Program-made: the position numbers and the translations under genes | The notes under the pieces: model-generated | The model's input: the letters and a program-made list of their open reading frames with translations, nothing else | Database searches by the model: none | Told to the model about the DNA's origin: nothing | NCBI RefSeq assembly: GCF_900167365.1 | Contig: NZ_FUXL01000006.1 | Span: 62,001 to 126,000 of the forward strand | Source: Consotaella salsifontis | GTDB taxonomy: Bacteria; Pseudomonadota; Alphaproteobacteria; Rhizobiales; Rhizobiaceae | DNA length: 64,000 nt | Direction of reading: 5' to 3' | Shown: positions 16,164 to 25,821 of the stretch, one piece after another | Layout of the letters: each line of letters begins with the position of its first letter | Position numbering within the stretch: the first letter of the stretch is position 1

Positions 16164-17198
16164 TTGAAGATTCACCACCTGATCATCGACGGGGGCAGCG
16201 GGGGCGCGGAGACCTTCCTCAGCCGCCTGGCGCGCGCACTTCAGGCGCGCGGTCATCCGCAGCATGTGATCCTGACGGCGAACGCTCCACAGGAAGAGTA
16301 CATGCGCCGTCACGACGTGCCTCACACCGTGCTGGATTTCGGCAAGCTGTCGAAGCCGTTCTCGTTGCTGAAGATGCGGCGGATCGTCAACCGGGAGCGG
16401 CCGGACGCGATCGTCGCCTGGATGAGCCGCTCGGGCCGCAATATTCCGCGAGGCCGCCACCTCACCGTCGGGCGTCTCGGAAACAGGTACAAGATCGACA
16501 ATTTCAAGCGGTGCGATCTGATCGTGGGGAACTCTCCGGATCTCGTGGAATTCGCGATTCAGGGCGGACGCCCTGATGCCCGCCTGATCACGAACTTCAT
16601 CGAGCTTTCGCCCTTTCCGCCGATCGACCGCAGCCATATCCGGCGCCCGCTTCTGCTGGCCTGCGCGCGCCTGAACCCGGCAAAGGGCTTCGACGTGCTT
16701 CTTCACGCGTTGACGCGGCTGGATGCCCATCTGTGGATCGCCGGGGTCGGCAAGCTGCGTGAAGAGCTCGAATCGCTGGCGATCCGTCTTGGTGTAGCCG
16801 ATCGAGTCGAATTTCTCGGGTGGCGCAGCGACGTTCCAGCGCTGCTCGCCGCGGCCGATGTCTTCGTTTTTCCTTCGCGCTGGGAAGGCACCAGCAACTC
16901 GCTTCTAGAGGCAGCCGCTGCGGCCAAGCCGATCGTCACCACGTCCGGGCTCTCGGTCAGCTGGTTCCTGGAACACGAAAAAAGCGCCCTGATCGTTCCG
17001 GTGGACGATGAAGAGGCGCTGGCGCGGGCCGTCCAACGTCTCGTCAGCGAGCCGAACCTCGGCCATCAGCTGGGTCTGGCGGCGCAACGCATCTATCAAA
17101 GCACCTTCAGCGAAGACGCTGTCTGCGATCAATGGATCAAAACGCTGGCCGAAGCGATCGAAGCGAAGGCCGCTGCATCGAGCCTTCGAGGCTCATAA
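16164..17198 (+). CDS. Glycosyltransferase family 4 protein
   Basis: A GT-B enzyme of about 344 residues. IIDGGSGGAETFLSRLARAL near the N-terminus is the usual GT4 donor/acceptor loop. The C-terminal half has LLACARLNPAKGFDVLL, an FLGWRSDVPALLAAADVFVFPS stretch and the E-x7-E motif in WEGTSNSLLEA. I choose the TTG start at 16164 because GAGGT lies six bases before it, overlapping the TGA of the preceding gene, the same arrangement as the upstream pair. An upstream in-frame ATG at 16047 would overlap the GT2 gene by over 100 bases. It ends the operon at a strong terminator. Confidence 0.85.
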   Translation: MKIHHLIIDGGSGGAETFLSRLARALQARGHPQHVILTANAPQEEYMRRHDVPHTVLDFGKLSKPFSLLKMRRIVNRERPDAIVAWMSRSGRNIPRGRHLTVGRLGNRYKIDNFKRCDLIVGNSPDLVEFAIQGGRPDARLITNFIELSPFPPIDRSHIRRPLLLACARLNPAKGFDVLLHALTRLDAHLWIAGVGKLREELESLAIRLGVADRVEFLGWRSDVPALLAAADVFVFPSRWEGTSNSLLEAAAAAKPIVTTSGLSVSWFLEHEKSALIVPVDDEEALARAVQRLVSEPNLGHQLGLAAQRIYQSTFSEDAVCDQWIKTLAEAIEAKAAASSLRGS

Positions 17199-17231
17199 AA
17201 AGCCCGGCCGCTCCGGGAGCGGCCGGGCTTT
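17199..17231. terminator. Bidirectional terminator between glycosyltransferase operon and tuf
   Basis: A near-perfect stem of about 14 bp (AGCCCGGCCGCTCC / GGGAGCGGCCGGGCT). On the minus strand it is followed by TTTTTA, a good end for tuf; on the plus strand by TTTC, ending the glycosyltransferase operon right at its stop codon. Confidence 0.8.
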
Positions 17232-17287
17232 CAGCTTTGGATCAAATCGCCCACATTCGCCGGGGCAGGCCCTTTCGGGCCGAGACC

Positions 17288-17314
17288 GGTGCGCCGCGCC
17301 AGGCGCGACGCACC
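17288..17314 (-). promoter_or_regulatory. Hairpin just after the tuf stop codon
   Basis: A 13-bp stem with one G-T pair (GGTGCGTCGCGCC / GGCGCGGCGCACC on the minus strand) begins nine bases after tuf. There is no T-run, so it may protect the 3' end of the very abundant tuf mRNA or help termination at 17199-17231. Confidence 0.4.
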
Positions 17315-17323
17315 TGATCTGCT

Positions 17324-18499
<1,176 letters not shown>

Positions 18500-18644
18500 G
18501 GCCTATCCCGCTTCTACGACATAGCGACGCAGGCACATGCCCACGCCTCAAAAGACGGGGAGGCATTACTGATCTTTTTCAGAGGTTTCAAGCCTTGGTT
18601 AAAGGCAGGCAGAAGCAGCTGACAGGAGATTCTCACGGAACCGC

Positions 18645-18718
18645 TGGAGCGGGTAGCGGGAATCGAACCCGCATATTCAGCTTGGAAGGCTGCTGCTCTA
18701 CCATTGAGCTATACCCGC
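18645..18718 (-). tRNA. tRNA-Gly (anticodon TCC)
   Basis: A 74-base cloverleaf on the minus strand beginning GCGGGTATAGCTCAATGG, with anticodon TCC in CTTCCAA, T-loop GGTTCGATTCC and an encoded CCA. It lies 18 bases after tRNA-Tyr and 145 bases before tuf. Confidence 0.97.
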
Positions 18719-18736
18719 GCGGGTCGATTCTGGCGA

Positions 18737-18821
18737 TGGTGGAGGGGGCTGGATTCGAACCAGCGTAGGCGTAGCCAACGGATTTACAGTCCGTCTCCTT
18801 TAACCACTCGGACACCCCTCC
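18737..18821 (-). tRNA. tRNA-Tyr (anticodon GTA)
   Basis: An 85-base class II tRNA with a long variable arm on the minus strand. It begins GGAGGGGTGTCCGAGTGG, has anticodon GTA in CTGTAAA, and encodes CCA. It is the first gene of the tRNA-Tyr/tRNA-Gly/tuf unit. Confidence 0.97.
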
Positions 18822-18902
18822 GCTTTCGCCCGAGACACCAGAAAACCCGGTACTCACTGCGGTGGCGGTACGGACCGAACCGGCCCGTCGTCTCCGGGCG
18901 GC

Positions 18903-18931
18903 GTTATGCAGATGGCCGGGCCTCCTGTCAA
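18903..18931 (-). promoter_or_regulatory. Predicted promoter of the tRNA-Tyr/tRNA-Gly/tuf operon
   Basis: TTGACA (18931-18926) and CATAAC (18908-18903) on the minus strand are exactly 17 bases apart. The predicted start is near 18896, 75 bases before tRNA-Tyr. A perfect -35 fits a stable-RNA promoter. Confidence 0.65.
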
Positions 18932-19004
18932 CACGGTGAAACGGAAGAGGTGCAACATCGAGCGACGCGTTGTGTGATCATCCACACCATTGTAATCACG
19001 CGCC

Positions 19005-19859
19005 ATGAGTGACGAACACGCCGGAACACCCAAAGATAGCCATTATGCCCGCCTTCGCCGGGCGCATCGCGACCGCTCCCGTGGCGAGGCAGCGCCTGGA
19101 CGTGCGCCGACAAAGAGGCCGACGCAGCCCGGACAGCCGGTACCTGCCGATCTGGTGCGCCTCTACGGGCTTCACTCCGTGGCGGCGGCCCTGCAGAATC
19201 CGGCGCGGCGATGCCGCCGCCTGCTTGCGACGCGCAACGCGCTGAACCGGCTGGAGATCGCCGAGGACGCCCTGCCCTGCCCGCTGGAGATCGTCGAGCC
19301 CAGGCTCCTGGATCGCGAGCTCGGCTCGGAGGCGGTTCATCAAGGCCTCATGCTCGAGGTCGAACCGCTTCCGCAACGCCGCCTCAATGCGCTCGGCGAA
19401 ACCGATCTCGTGCTGGTGCTCGACCAGGTGACGGACCCGCACAATGTCGGCGCGATCCTGCGTTCGGCGACCGCGCTCGGCGCCGGTGCCGTCGTGACGA
19501 CCGCCCGCCACTCACCGCAGGAGTCGGGCGTTCTAGCCAAGGCTGCCTCGGGCGCCCTGGAGCTCGTTTCCTACATCCAGGTGACGAACCTCGCGACCGC
19601 GCTGGAAGAACTGTCGGCAGCCGGATTCCAGACGCTCGGCCTTGATTCGGATGGCGGAAGCGAAATCGAAACAGCTTTCTCGGGCCGGCGAATCGCCCTC
19701 GTTCTCGGGTCCGAGGGCAAGGGACTGCGCCAGAAGACGCGCGAGACCGTCGACGCGTTGGTGCGCCTCGACATGCCGGGGGCCATCCGCTCCCTCAACG
19801 TCTCGAACGCGGCAGCCATCGCGCTCTATGCCGCGCGCCATTTTCTGGCACGCCCATAG
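19005..19859 (+). CDS. rlmB: 23S rRNA 2'-O-ribose methyltransferase of the TrmH/SpoU family
   Basis: This 284-residue protein has a basic, low-complexity N-terminus. The L30e-like substrate-binding domain (VRLYGLHSVAAALQ) follows, then the SpoU knot domain with motif 1 LDQVTDPHNVGAILRSA, motif 2 LVLGSEGKGLR and motif 3 IRSLNVSNAAAIALY. RlmB methylates the ribose of G2251 (E. coli numbering) in the peptidyl-transferase region; other TrmH members differ in target, so the exact nucleotide is inferred. There is no ribosome binding site before the ATG, and TGTAAT lies eight bases upstream. It is divergent from the tRNA-Tyr/tuf operon. Confidence 0.85.
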   Translation: MSDEHAGTPKDSHYARLRRAHRDRSRGEAAPGRAPTKRPTQPGQPVPADLVRLYGLHSVAAALQNPARRCRRLLATRNALNRLEIAEDALPCPLEIVEPRLLDRELGSEAVHQGLMLEVEPLPQRRLNALGETDLVLVLDQVTDPHNVGAILRSATALGAGAVVTTARHSPQESGVLAKAASGALELVSYIQVTNLATALEELSAAGFQTLGLDSDGGSEIETAFSGRRIALVLGSEGKGLRQKTRETVDALVRLDMPGAIRSLNVSNAAAIALYAARHFLARP

Positions 19860-19936
19860 GGTGAAGACCAGGGCTCCGCGACTTCCGTCGCGGGGCTCGG
19901 CTGCGATCGCGCGCGGCGCGCAACAAGCTCCGATCC

Positions 19937-19950
19937 TTGTTCCATATCAA
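19937..19950. promoter_or_regulatory. FixK/FNR-type box upstream of hemN
   Basis: TTGTTCCATATCAA matches TTGAT-N4-ATCAA at 9 of 10 defined positions. Its centre is 41.5 bases upstream of the hemN ATG, the usual activator distance from a transcription start. FixK is encoded in this window, and hemN is a well-known target of FixK/FNR regulators. Confidence 0.6.
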
Positions 19951-19984
19951 CGACCTCCGCGATCGATCCTGTTTCCTTGCCGCC

Positions 19985-21334
19985 ATGAACGCTGAAAAAA
20001 TCCTCGCCAATTCGAAGCCCGTGCCGCGCTACACGAGCTACCCGACCGCGCCCCATTTCCATGAGGGCGTGACCGGAGAGACGTATCGCGCGTGGCTATC
20101 GACGCTTCAGCCGGGCACGAGGATAGGGCTCTACGTTCATGTGCCCTATTGCGACCAGCTCTGCTGGTTTTGCGGCTGTCACACCAAGCACACACTGCGC
20201 TACGAACCCGTCGCATCCTATTTGACCCAAGTCGAACGGGAAATTGAGATGGTGGCGGCGCTTCTGCCCGCCGGCGTCTCCGTCTCCAACATCCACTGGG
20301 GCGGCGGCTCGCCCACGATGCTGACACCGGACGACACACGCCGTCTCGCGACGCGTCTGAGCGCGGCCTTTCCCTATGCAGACGATGCCGAGCTGGCCGT
20401 TGAGATCGATCCACGCGACCTGACAGAGGAAAAGCTCGACGCACTCGCCGACGCCGGCATCGGCCGCGCCTCCATCGGCGTCCAGGATTTCAGCGAGATC
20501 GTCCAAAAAGCCATCAATCGTCACCAGAGCTTCGAGGTGACTCGCGCGGCCGTGGACGGGCTTCGCCGGCGCGGCGTCGGCTCGCTCAACTGCGACCTCG
20601 TCTATGGACTGCCGCATCAGACCCAGGAGCGCCTCCTCGCCACTGTCGACTCGGTGATCCGCTTGCGACCCGATCGAATCGCCCTCTTCGGATATGCGCA
20701 CGTGCCGTGGATGAAGAAGCACATGCAGCTCATCGACGAGGCTGTCCTGCCGGGTGCGGTGGAGCGCTTCGATGATGCTCTCGCGGCGGCCGATCGCCTT
20801 GTCGCCGCCGGTTATCAGCGGATTGGCCTCGATCACTTCGCGCTGCCCGAGGACAGTCTCGCTATCGCAGCGCGCCAGCGGCGGCTTCACCGCAATTTCC
20901 AGGGCTACACGACGGACGCGACCGCCTGCCTGATCGGTCTTGGTCCCTCGGCCATCGGCTCGTTTCCGCAAGGCTATGTTCAGAATATCGTCGCCATCGG
21001 CGAATGGGGCCGTGCGGTCGAAGAGCGACGCTTGCCGATCGCCAAGGGTGTCGCCCGCTCCACGGAAGACACTGTGCGAGCCTTTCTGATCGAGCGGCTG
21101 ATGTGCGATTTCGAGGTTTCCTCGGCCGAGCTCTCGGCCAGGTTCGGAGCAGATGCCGCCGCCATCCAATGGGAGTTGGCACAGCTTTCCTCCGGCGAGG
21201 TCGGAGAACTCGTCGAGTTCGACGGCGATCTCCTGCGAGTCAACGAAGAGGACAGGCCATTCGTCCGCCGAATCGCCGCGACCTTCGATACCTATCTCCG
21301 CGACGGCAAGGGCCGGCACTCCATCGCCGTCTGA
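19985..21334 (+). CDS. hemN: Oxygen-independent coproporphyrinogen III oxidase
   Basis: A 449-residue radical SAM enzyme that converts coproporphyrinogen III to protoporphyrinogen IX without oxygen. The N-terminus has the HemN signature VPRYTSYPTAPHF. The iron-sulfur motif C-x3-C-x2-C is at Cys56, 60 and 63, with the extra Cys65 also typical. The SAM-binding HWGGGSPTML and a C-terminal HemN domain follow. I start at the ATG of MNAEKIL; no Shine-Dalgarno is seen. A FixK-type box lies upstream, so expression is expected under low oxygen. Confidence 0.93.
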   Translation: MNAEKILANSKPVPRYTSYPTAPHFHEGVTGETYRAWLSTLQPGTRIGLYVHVPYCDQLCWFCGCHTKHTLRYEPVASYLTQVEREIEMVAALLPAGVSVSNIHWGGGSPTMLTPDDTRRLATRLSAAFPYADDAELAVEIDPRDLTEEKLDALADAGIGRASIGVQDFSEIVQKAINRHQSFEVTRAAVDGLRRRGVGSLNCDLVYGLPHQTQERLLATVDSVIRLRPDRIALFGYAHVPWMKKHMQLIDEAVLPGAVERFDDALAAADRLVAAGYQRIGLDHFALPEDSLAIAARQRRLHRNFQGYTTDATACLIGLGPSAIGSFPQGYVQNIVAIGEWGRAVEERRLPIAKGVARSTEDTVRAFLIERLMCDFEVSSAELSARFGADAAAIQWELAQLSSGEVGELVEFDGDLLRVNEEDRPFVRRIAATFDTYLRDGKGRHSIAV

Positions 21335-21792
21335 TCGGCGGGGGCGCACGAGAGCACAGACGCCAGCGTCGCCTTGCTTGAAGTGATGATCTGCGACGTC
21401 TTCGCTCGAGCAAGGACCCTCGCCGCCGCCCGCCCTCCTCCTAAGCCGCCAATCGCATAACGGTGATTCGCCGCTGAGCTGAAGGCCCGATTCCGGGCCC
21501 GAGAAACAATTTTTCCTTGCACGCCATCGACAAGCCGACGGCGGCGGCGGCAGAATAAGCACCAGCAGCGTCATGGATTGCGACCTCGGAGGACATCTCA
21601 TCCGCCGGGGTAGCAGGGAGAAAGCCAGGGCCGCAGCATGGGAGCGAGGCGGAGGAGCCTTTCAACATCGCATCGACAACTCCAGCCCGGAGCCCACCTG
21701 GAGCTCTCTTGTTTTTTAAATCATGATGAATTAATAAGTAGGAGGAGCCGGCACAATCAAAACCCCGTTCAGAGGGTCGCTGGGAGGAGAGG
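21335..21792 (+). other. Intergenic region between hemN and the ROK/ABC operon
   Basis: No gene is supported here. The last 90 bases are distinctly AT-rich and carry the predicted operon promoter. A GGGAGGAGAGG Shine-Dalgarno precedes the ROK start. No clear terminator follows hemN. Confidence 0.5.
21709..21737 (+). promoter_or_regulatory. Predicted promoter of the ROK/ABC transporter operon
   Basis: TTGTTT (21709-21714) and TAATAA (21732-21737) are 17 bases apart in an AT-rich patch. The AATCATGATGAATT stretch between them contains the palindrome ATCATGAT, a plausible operator for the ROK regulator encoded next. Confidence 0.45.
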
Positions 21793-23082
21793 ATGTCACA
21801 TGCGAGCGCGGGTCTTGGGCAAGGCTCGAATTCCGGTCAGGTGCGCCGATTCAACGAGCGCGTGATCCTGGCGGCGCTGCGCCGGATGGGCGAAGCGTCC
21901 AAGGCCGATCTGGCGCGTATCGCCTCCCTCACCAACAACGCCGCCGGCGTCATCGTTCAGGAACTCGAAAAGGCCGGCCTCGTATCGACGCTGGGAAAAC
22001 GGCGAGGCGGCCGGGGCCAACCGCCCACGATGCTGTCGCTCAATCCCGATGGGGCCTATGCCATCGGCATTCGCCTCGACCGCGCGACAATCAAAACCGT
22101 GCTCGTGGATTTCACCGGCGCGCCTATCGCTCAGCACGTCCACACGTTGGACCTCCCCTCGCCAGCAGAGACGATGGGGCTACTCATCGCCGACATCGGC
22201 GAGCTTCTCGATCATCTTCCGGGGCGGCGCGAGCGCCTCGTCGGAATCGGGCTGGCGACACCATACGACCTGGGAGCATGGCTCGACCGCCTGTCGCTTC
22301 CCGCCCCTTCCTTCAAGCAATGGGAGGGCTTCGATATCGGCACGGCGTTGGGCGAGGCGACGAATCTCGACGTCGTCGTGGAAAACGATGGTACCGCTGG
22401 CACCATAGCCGAGCTCTTCTATGGTCATGGCAGAAAGCTCGATGATTTCCTCTACGTGTTCATCGGCCCGGCGATCGGCGGCGGTGTCGTGAGCCAGGGC
22501 GCCTATCTTCGCGGCGCCCACGGCAATGCCGGCGATATCGGCATGATGCCGGTGCGCCCCTCCTCGCTTCCCTCGGCGCCGCCAACCGACAAGACCTGGG
22601 ACATCCTGCTCTCCCGGGCCTCTGTCAGCTCCCTGGTGCGCCATCTTCGCTGGTCGGGGCATGTGGTCACCGGACTCGACGACCTCGCGGAAGCGGCCTC
22701 CGTCGCCCCGGCAGCCGTGGAAGAATGGATCGTCGATGGCTGCGAAGCGCTGACGCCGGCTCTCCTCGCCGCCTGTTCGGTTCTCGATACGACGGCCGCG
22801 GTGGTGGATGGCGACCTTCCATTGGATATCACCAAGCGTCTGGTTGATCGCCTGGAGGCGCGGATGGCGGCCGAGGCCGCAGAATTGCGACCGCCGCCCA
22901 AACTTCTTCTTGGGCGGCTCGGCCAGGATGCCAGCGCGATCGGCGCGGCGACACTGCCGCTGCACCTCAACTTCAGTCCTCACGCGGACATCCTGACCCG
23001 ACGCGGCAATCGCAACTGGCCCGGTTTCGACGAACGGCCCTCCCACTTCGATGCGGCAGCTGGAGACTTCGCAAATGAGTGA
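21793..23082 (+). CDS. ROK family transcriptional regulator
   Basis: This 429-residue protein has an N-terminal winged HTH ([43 protein letters not shown]) and a sugar-kinase-like ROK domain ([17 protein letters not shown], then [12 protein letters not shown] and [13 protein letters not shown]). The usual ROK zinc site is absent: the His of GEIGH is Met here (GDIGMM) and no CxCGxxGCxE follows. It is therefore probably a sugar-sensing repressor rather than a kinase. Such regulators commonly control the adjacent sugar ABC transporter. It is the first gene of the operon and overlaps the ATPase gene by eight bases. Confidence 0.85.
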   Translation: MSHASAGLGQGSNSGQVRRFNERVILAALRRMGEASKADLARIASLTNNAAGVIVQELEKAGLVSTLGKRRGGRGQPPTMLSLNPDGAYAIGIRLDRATIKTVLVDFTGAPIAQHVHTLDLPSPAETMGLLIADIGELLDHLPGRRERLVGIGLATPYDLGAWLDRLSLPAPSFKQWEGFDIGTALGEATNLDVVVENDGTAGTIAELFYGHGRKLDDFLYVFIGPAIGGGVVSQGAYLRGAHGNAGDIGMMPVRPSSLPSAPPTDKTWDILLSRASVSSLVRHLRWSGHVVTGLDDLAEAASVAPAAVEEWIVDGCEALTPALLAACSVLDTTAAVVDGDLPLDITKRLVDRLEARMAAEAAELRPPPKLLLGRLGQDASAIGAATLPLHLNFSPHADILTRRGNRNWPGFDERPSHFDAAAGDFANE

Positions 23083-24616
23083 AACGCCCGCCCTCGCGCC
23101 CATCCTGGAGATGAGCAACATCCGCAAGACCTTCGTTGGGGTCAAAGCGCTGAGCGGTGTTCAGTTGACCGCCTACCCCGGCGAAATTCATGCGCTGATG
23201 GGAGAGAACGGCGCTGGCAAATCCACCCTCATGAAAATCCTGTCCGGTGCTTATCGCGCCGATCCAGGCGGAGAAATTCGCCTTTTCGGGCAGCCTGTGA
23301 CGATCGATGGACCTCTCGCCGCCAAGCGGCTCGGCATCGCCGTCATCTATCAGGAGCTCAGCCTCTCTCCCAATCTCACCGTGGCAGAGAACATCTATCT
23401 CGGCAGCGAGCCACGATCCAACGGCATGATTGACCGCGGCGCGATGGAAGAAGGCTCAGCGCCGGTCCTCGAGCGGCTTGGAGCGAATTTCAAGCCAAGG
23501 ACGCTCGTCGCGGACCTATCGATCGCCGAGCGCCAGCTCGTCGAGATCGCCCGCGCCGTTCATGCCAAGGCCCGCATCCTCGTCATGGACGAACCGACGA
23601 CGGCGCTGTCCTCGCGCGAGACAGACCGCCTCTTCGACCTCATCCGTCAATTGCGGCGCGAAGGGCTGGCCATCATCTACATCAGCCACCGCATGAACGA
23701 GATCTACGAGCTCGCGGACCGCGTCTCCGTGCTGCGCGACGGCGCCTATGTGGGCACCCTGTCGAGCGACGAGCTGTCGGCGGAGCGGCTGGTCAAAATG
23801 ATGGTTGGGCGAGACCTGTCCGGCTTCTATACGAAAGAGCACGACAAGAAGTCCCATATCGGCGATGTCGTCCTGGAGGTGCGCGATCTCGGCGACGACA
23901 GGCGCGTCAAGACGGCCTCACTCATGGTGCACGCCGGCGAGGTCGTGTGCCTTGCCGGCCTGGTCGGTTCGGGACGCACGGAACTCGCCCGCCTCATCTT
24001 CGGCGCAGAGCGCGCGACGCATGGCGAGGTGCTGCTGCGCGGCCAGCCAGCGGGAGCAAGCTCGCCCGGTGCGGCCATCGCACGAGGCATCGTCTACCTG
24101 ACCGAGGATCGCAAGGCGCAGGGCCTCTTCCTCGATATGAGCGTCCAGGACAACATCAACTTGGCCGTCATTGGCCGCGACTCCAAGGCAGGTGGCGTTC
24201 TTGATCTGAAACGTGCCGCCGAACGGGCGAAAGACGCGATCGCGGCCCTCCAGATCCGCGTTGCCGGGCCGAAGGTCAATGTCGGAACCCTTTCCGGCGG
24301 CAACCAGCAGAAGGTGCTGCTGTCCCGCCTGATCGAGACCGAGCCGCAGGTGCTGCTCCTCGATGAGCCAACCCGCGGCGTCGACATCGGCGCCAAGTCG
24401 GAAATCTACCGTCTCGTCGACCAACTCGCCCAGCGCGGCGTGGCCATTCTCGTCATCTCCAGCGAGTTGCCCGAGGTCGTCGGCATGGCGGATCGCGTGC
24501 TCGTCATGCGCGACGGCACGATAGCCGGCGAGATCACGGGAACAGCCGAAGCGCCCATCACACAAGAAGCGATCATGGAACTGGCCACTGGCGCCAAGAC
24601 GGCAACAGCCGCCTGA
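23075..24616 (+). CDS. Sugar ABC transporter ATP-binding protein (RbsA/MglA type)
   Basis: A 513-residue protein with two fused ABC domains, the layout of the carbohydrate-uptake-2 class. The first domain has Walker A GENGAGKS at 43-50, a degenerate signature [14 protein letters not shown] and [11 protein letters not shown]. The second has the reduced Walker A VGSGRTEL, signature [13 protein letters not shown] and [14 protein letters not shown] choose the ATG at 23075, inside the end of the ROK gene (ATGAGTGA), with GGAG upstream. It drives uptake of a monosaccharide or polyol; the substrate cannot be named. Confidence 0.93.
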   Translation: MSETPALAPILEMSNIRKTFVGVKALSGVQLTAYPGEIHALMGENGAGKSTLMKILSGAYRADPGGEIRLFGQPVTIDGPLAAKRLGIAVIYQELSLSPNLTVAENIYLGSEPRSNGMIDRGAMEEGSAPVLERLGANFKPRTLVADLSIAERQLVEIARAVHAKARILVMDEPTTALSSRETDRLFDLIRQLRREGLAIIYISHRMNEIYELADRVSVLRDGAYVGTLSSDELSAERLVKMMVGRDLSGFYTKEHDKKSHIGDVVLEVRDLGDDRRVKTASLMVHAGEVVCLAGLVGSGRTELARLIFGAERATHGEVLLRGQPAGASSPGAAIARGIVYLTEDRKAQGLFLDMSVQDNINLAVIGRDSKAGGVLDLKRAAERAKDAIAALQIRVAGPKVNVGTLSGGNQQKVLLSRLIETEPQVLLLDEPTRGVDIGAKSEIYRLVDQLAQRGVAILVISSELPEVVGMADRVLVMRDGTIAGEITGTAEAPITQEAIMELATGAKTATAA

Positions 24617-24669
24617 AACACTCGATGTAACCATCCGCACCCGCAACGGGAACCCGGAGAATTGAGACT

Positions 24670-25674
24670 ATGAGCGATAAGAGCGGAACCGCCGTCATCG
24701 GCGAGGATACGGCCAAGACGAGCCATCGCGCCAAGCTTCAATCCGTCATGCGCACGGTCGGCATGGCGCCAGTACTGATCATTCTCGCCATCATCTTCCA
24801 GCTGCTCAGCGACCGTTTCATTTCGGTCCAGAACCTTTCGATCGTCGCCCAGCAGGCATCGGTCAACATGGTGCTCGCGGCCGGCATGACGTTCGTCATT
24901 CTATCGGGTGGCATCGACCTGTCGGTGGGATCGATCTTGGCGGCCTCGTCCATGGTCGCGCTCATCGTGTCGAACATTCCCGACATTTCGTTTCTGGCGA
25001 TCCCGGCCGGAATTCTGCTCGGTCTCATCATCGGAATGCTCAACGGGTCGCTGGTCGCCTTCGTCCGGTTGCCACCCTTCATCGTCACCCTCGGCGCGCT
25101 GACCGCCGTTCGCGGCTTCGCCCGCCTGCTCGGCAGCGACCAGACCGTTTTCAACCCCAGCCTCGACTATGCCGTCATCGGCAATGGCGACATCTTCGGA
25201 ATTCCATGGCTCGTGATCATCGCCTTCGCGGTGATTCTGCTGTCCTGGTTCATTCTGAGACGCACCGTGCTCGGCGTTCACATCTATTCGGTGGGCGGCA
25301 ATGAGAACGCGGCGCGCCTCGCCGGAATCAAGGTGCCGCTGGTGCTGCTGTTCGTCTACGCGGTGTCGGGCGCCTTCTCCGGCATCGGCGCCATCATGCA
25401 GACCGCCCGCCTCTATGCCGCGAACGGCCTGCAGCTCGGCCAGTCCTACGAGCTCGATGCCATCGCCGCGGTCATCCTTGGCGGCACCTCGTTCGTCGGC
25501 GGCATCGGCTCCATCTGGGGCACATTCGTCGGCGCTCTGATCATCGCCGTCCTGTCCAACGGCCTCGTTCTGATCGGCATCTCGGACATTTGGCAGTTCA
25601 TCATCAAAGGTCTGGTGATCATCGGCGCCGTCGCGCTCGACCGCTATCGGTTGGCCGGCTCGGCCCACACCTGA
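24670..25674 (+). CDS. Sugar ABC transporter permease (RbsC type)
   Basis: A 334-residue inner-membrane protein of the branched-chain/ribose permease superfamily, with roughly ten hydrophobic segments from about residue 30. Family landmarks are FVILSGGIDLSVGSILA, PPFIVTLGALTAVRGFARL and a C-terminal AAVILGGTSFVGGIGSIWGT. It would form the channel with the double ATPase and receive sugar from the periplasmic protein encoded next. The gap to the ATPase gene is 53 bases, with CCCGGAGA before the ATG. Confidence 0.93.
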   Translation: MSDKSGTAVIGEDTAKTSHRAKLQSVMRTVGMAPVLIILAIIFQLLSDRFISVQNLSIVAQQASVNMVLAAGMTFVILSGGIDLSVGSILAASSMVALIVSNIPDISFLAIPAGILLGLIIGMLNGSLVAFVRLPPFIVTLGALTAVRGFARLLGSDQTVFNPSLDYAVIGNGDIFGIPWLVIIAFAVILLSWFILRRTVLGVHIYSVGGNENAARLAGIKVPLVLLFVYAVSGAFSGIGAIMQTARLYAANGLQLGQSYELDAIAAVILGGTSFVGGIGSIWGTFVGALIIAVLSNGLVLIGISDIWQFIIKGLVIIGAVALDRYRLAGSAHT

Positions 25675-25821
25675 TCCCTTGTCCAGTTTTCGCGAAGAGC
25701 TCTGCGACAGCCCTGCCCTTCGCCCCCAATCCCAGCGCCCAAAGAGGAGGCGCCGGGGTCTCAACGCCGGACATCCCCAACGGACGCCGGCTTTTCGCGA
25801 GCAACCATCGGAGGAAGCGTT

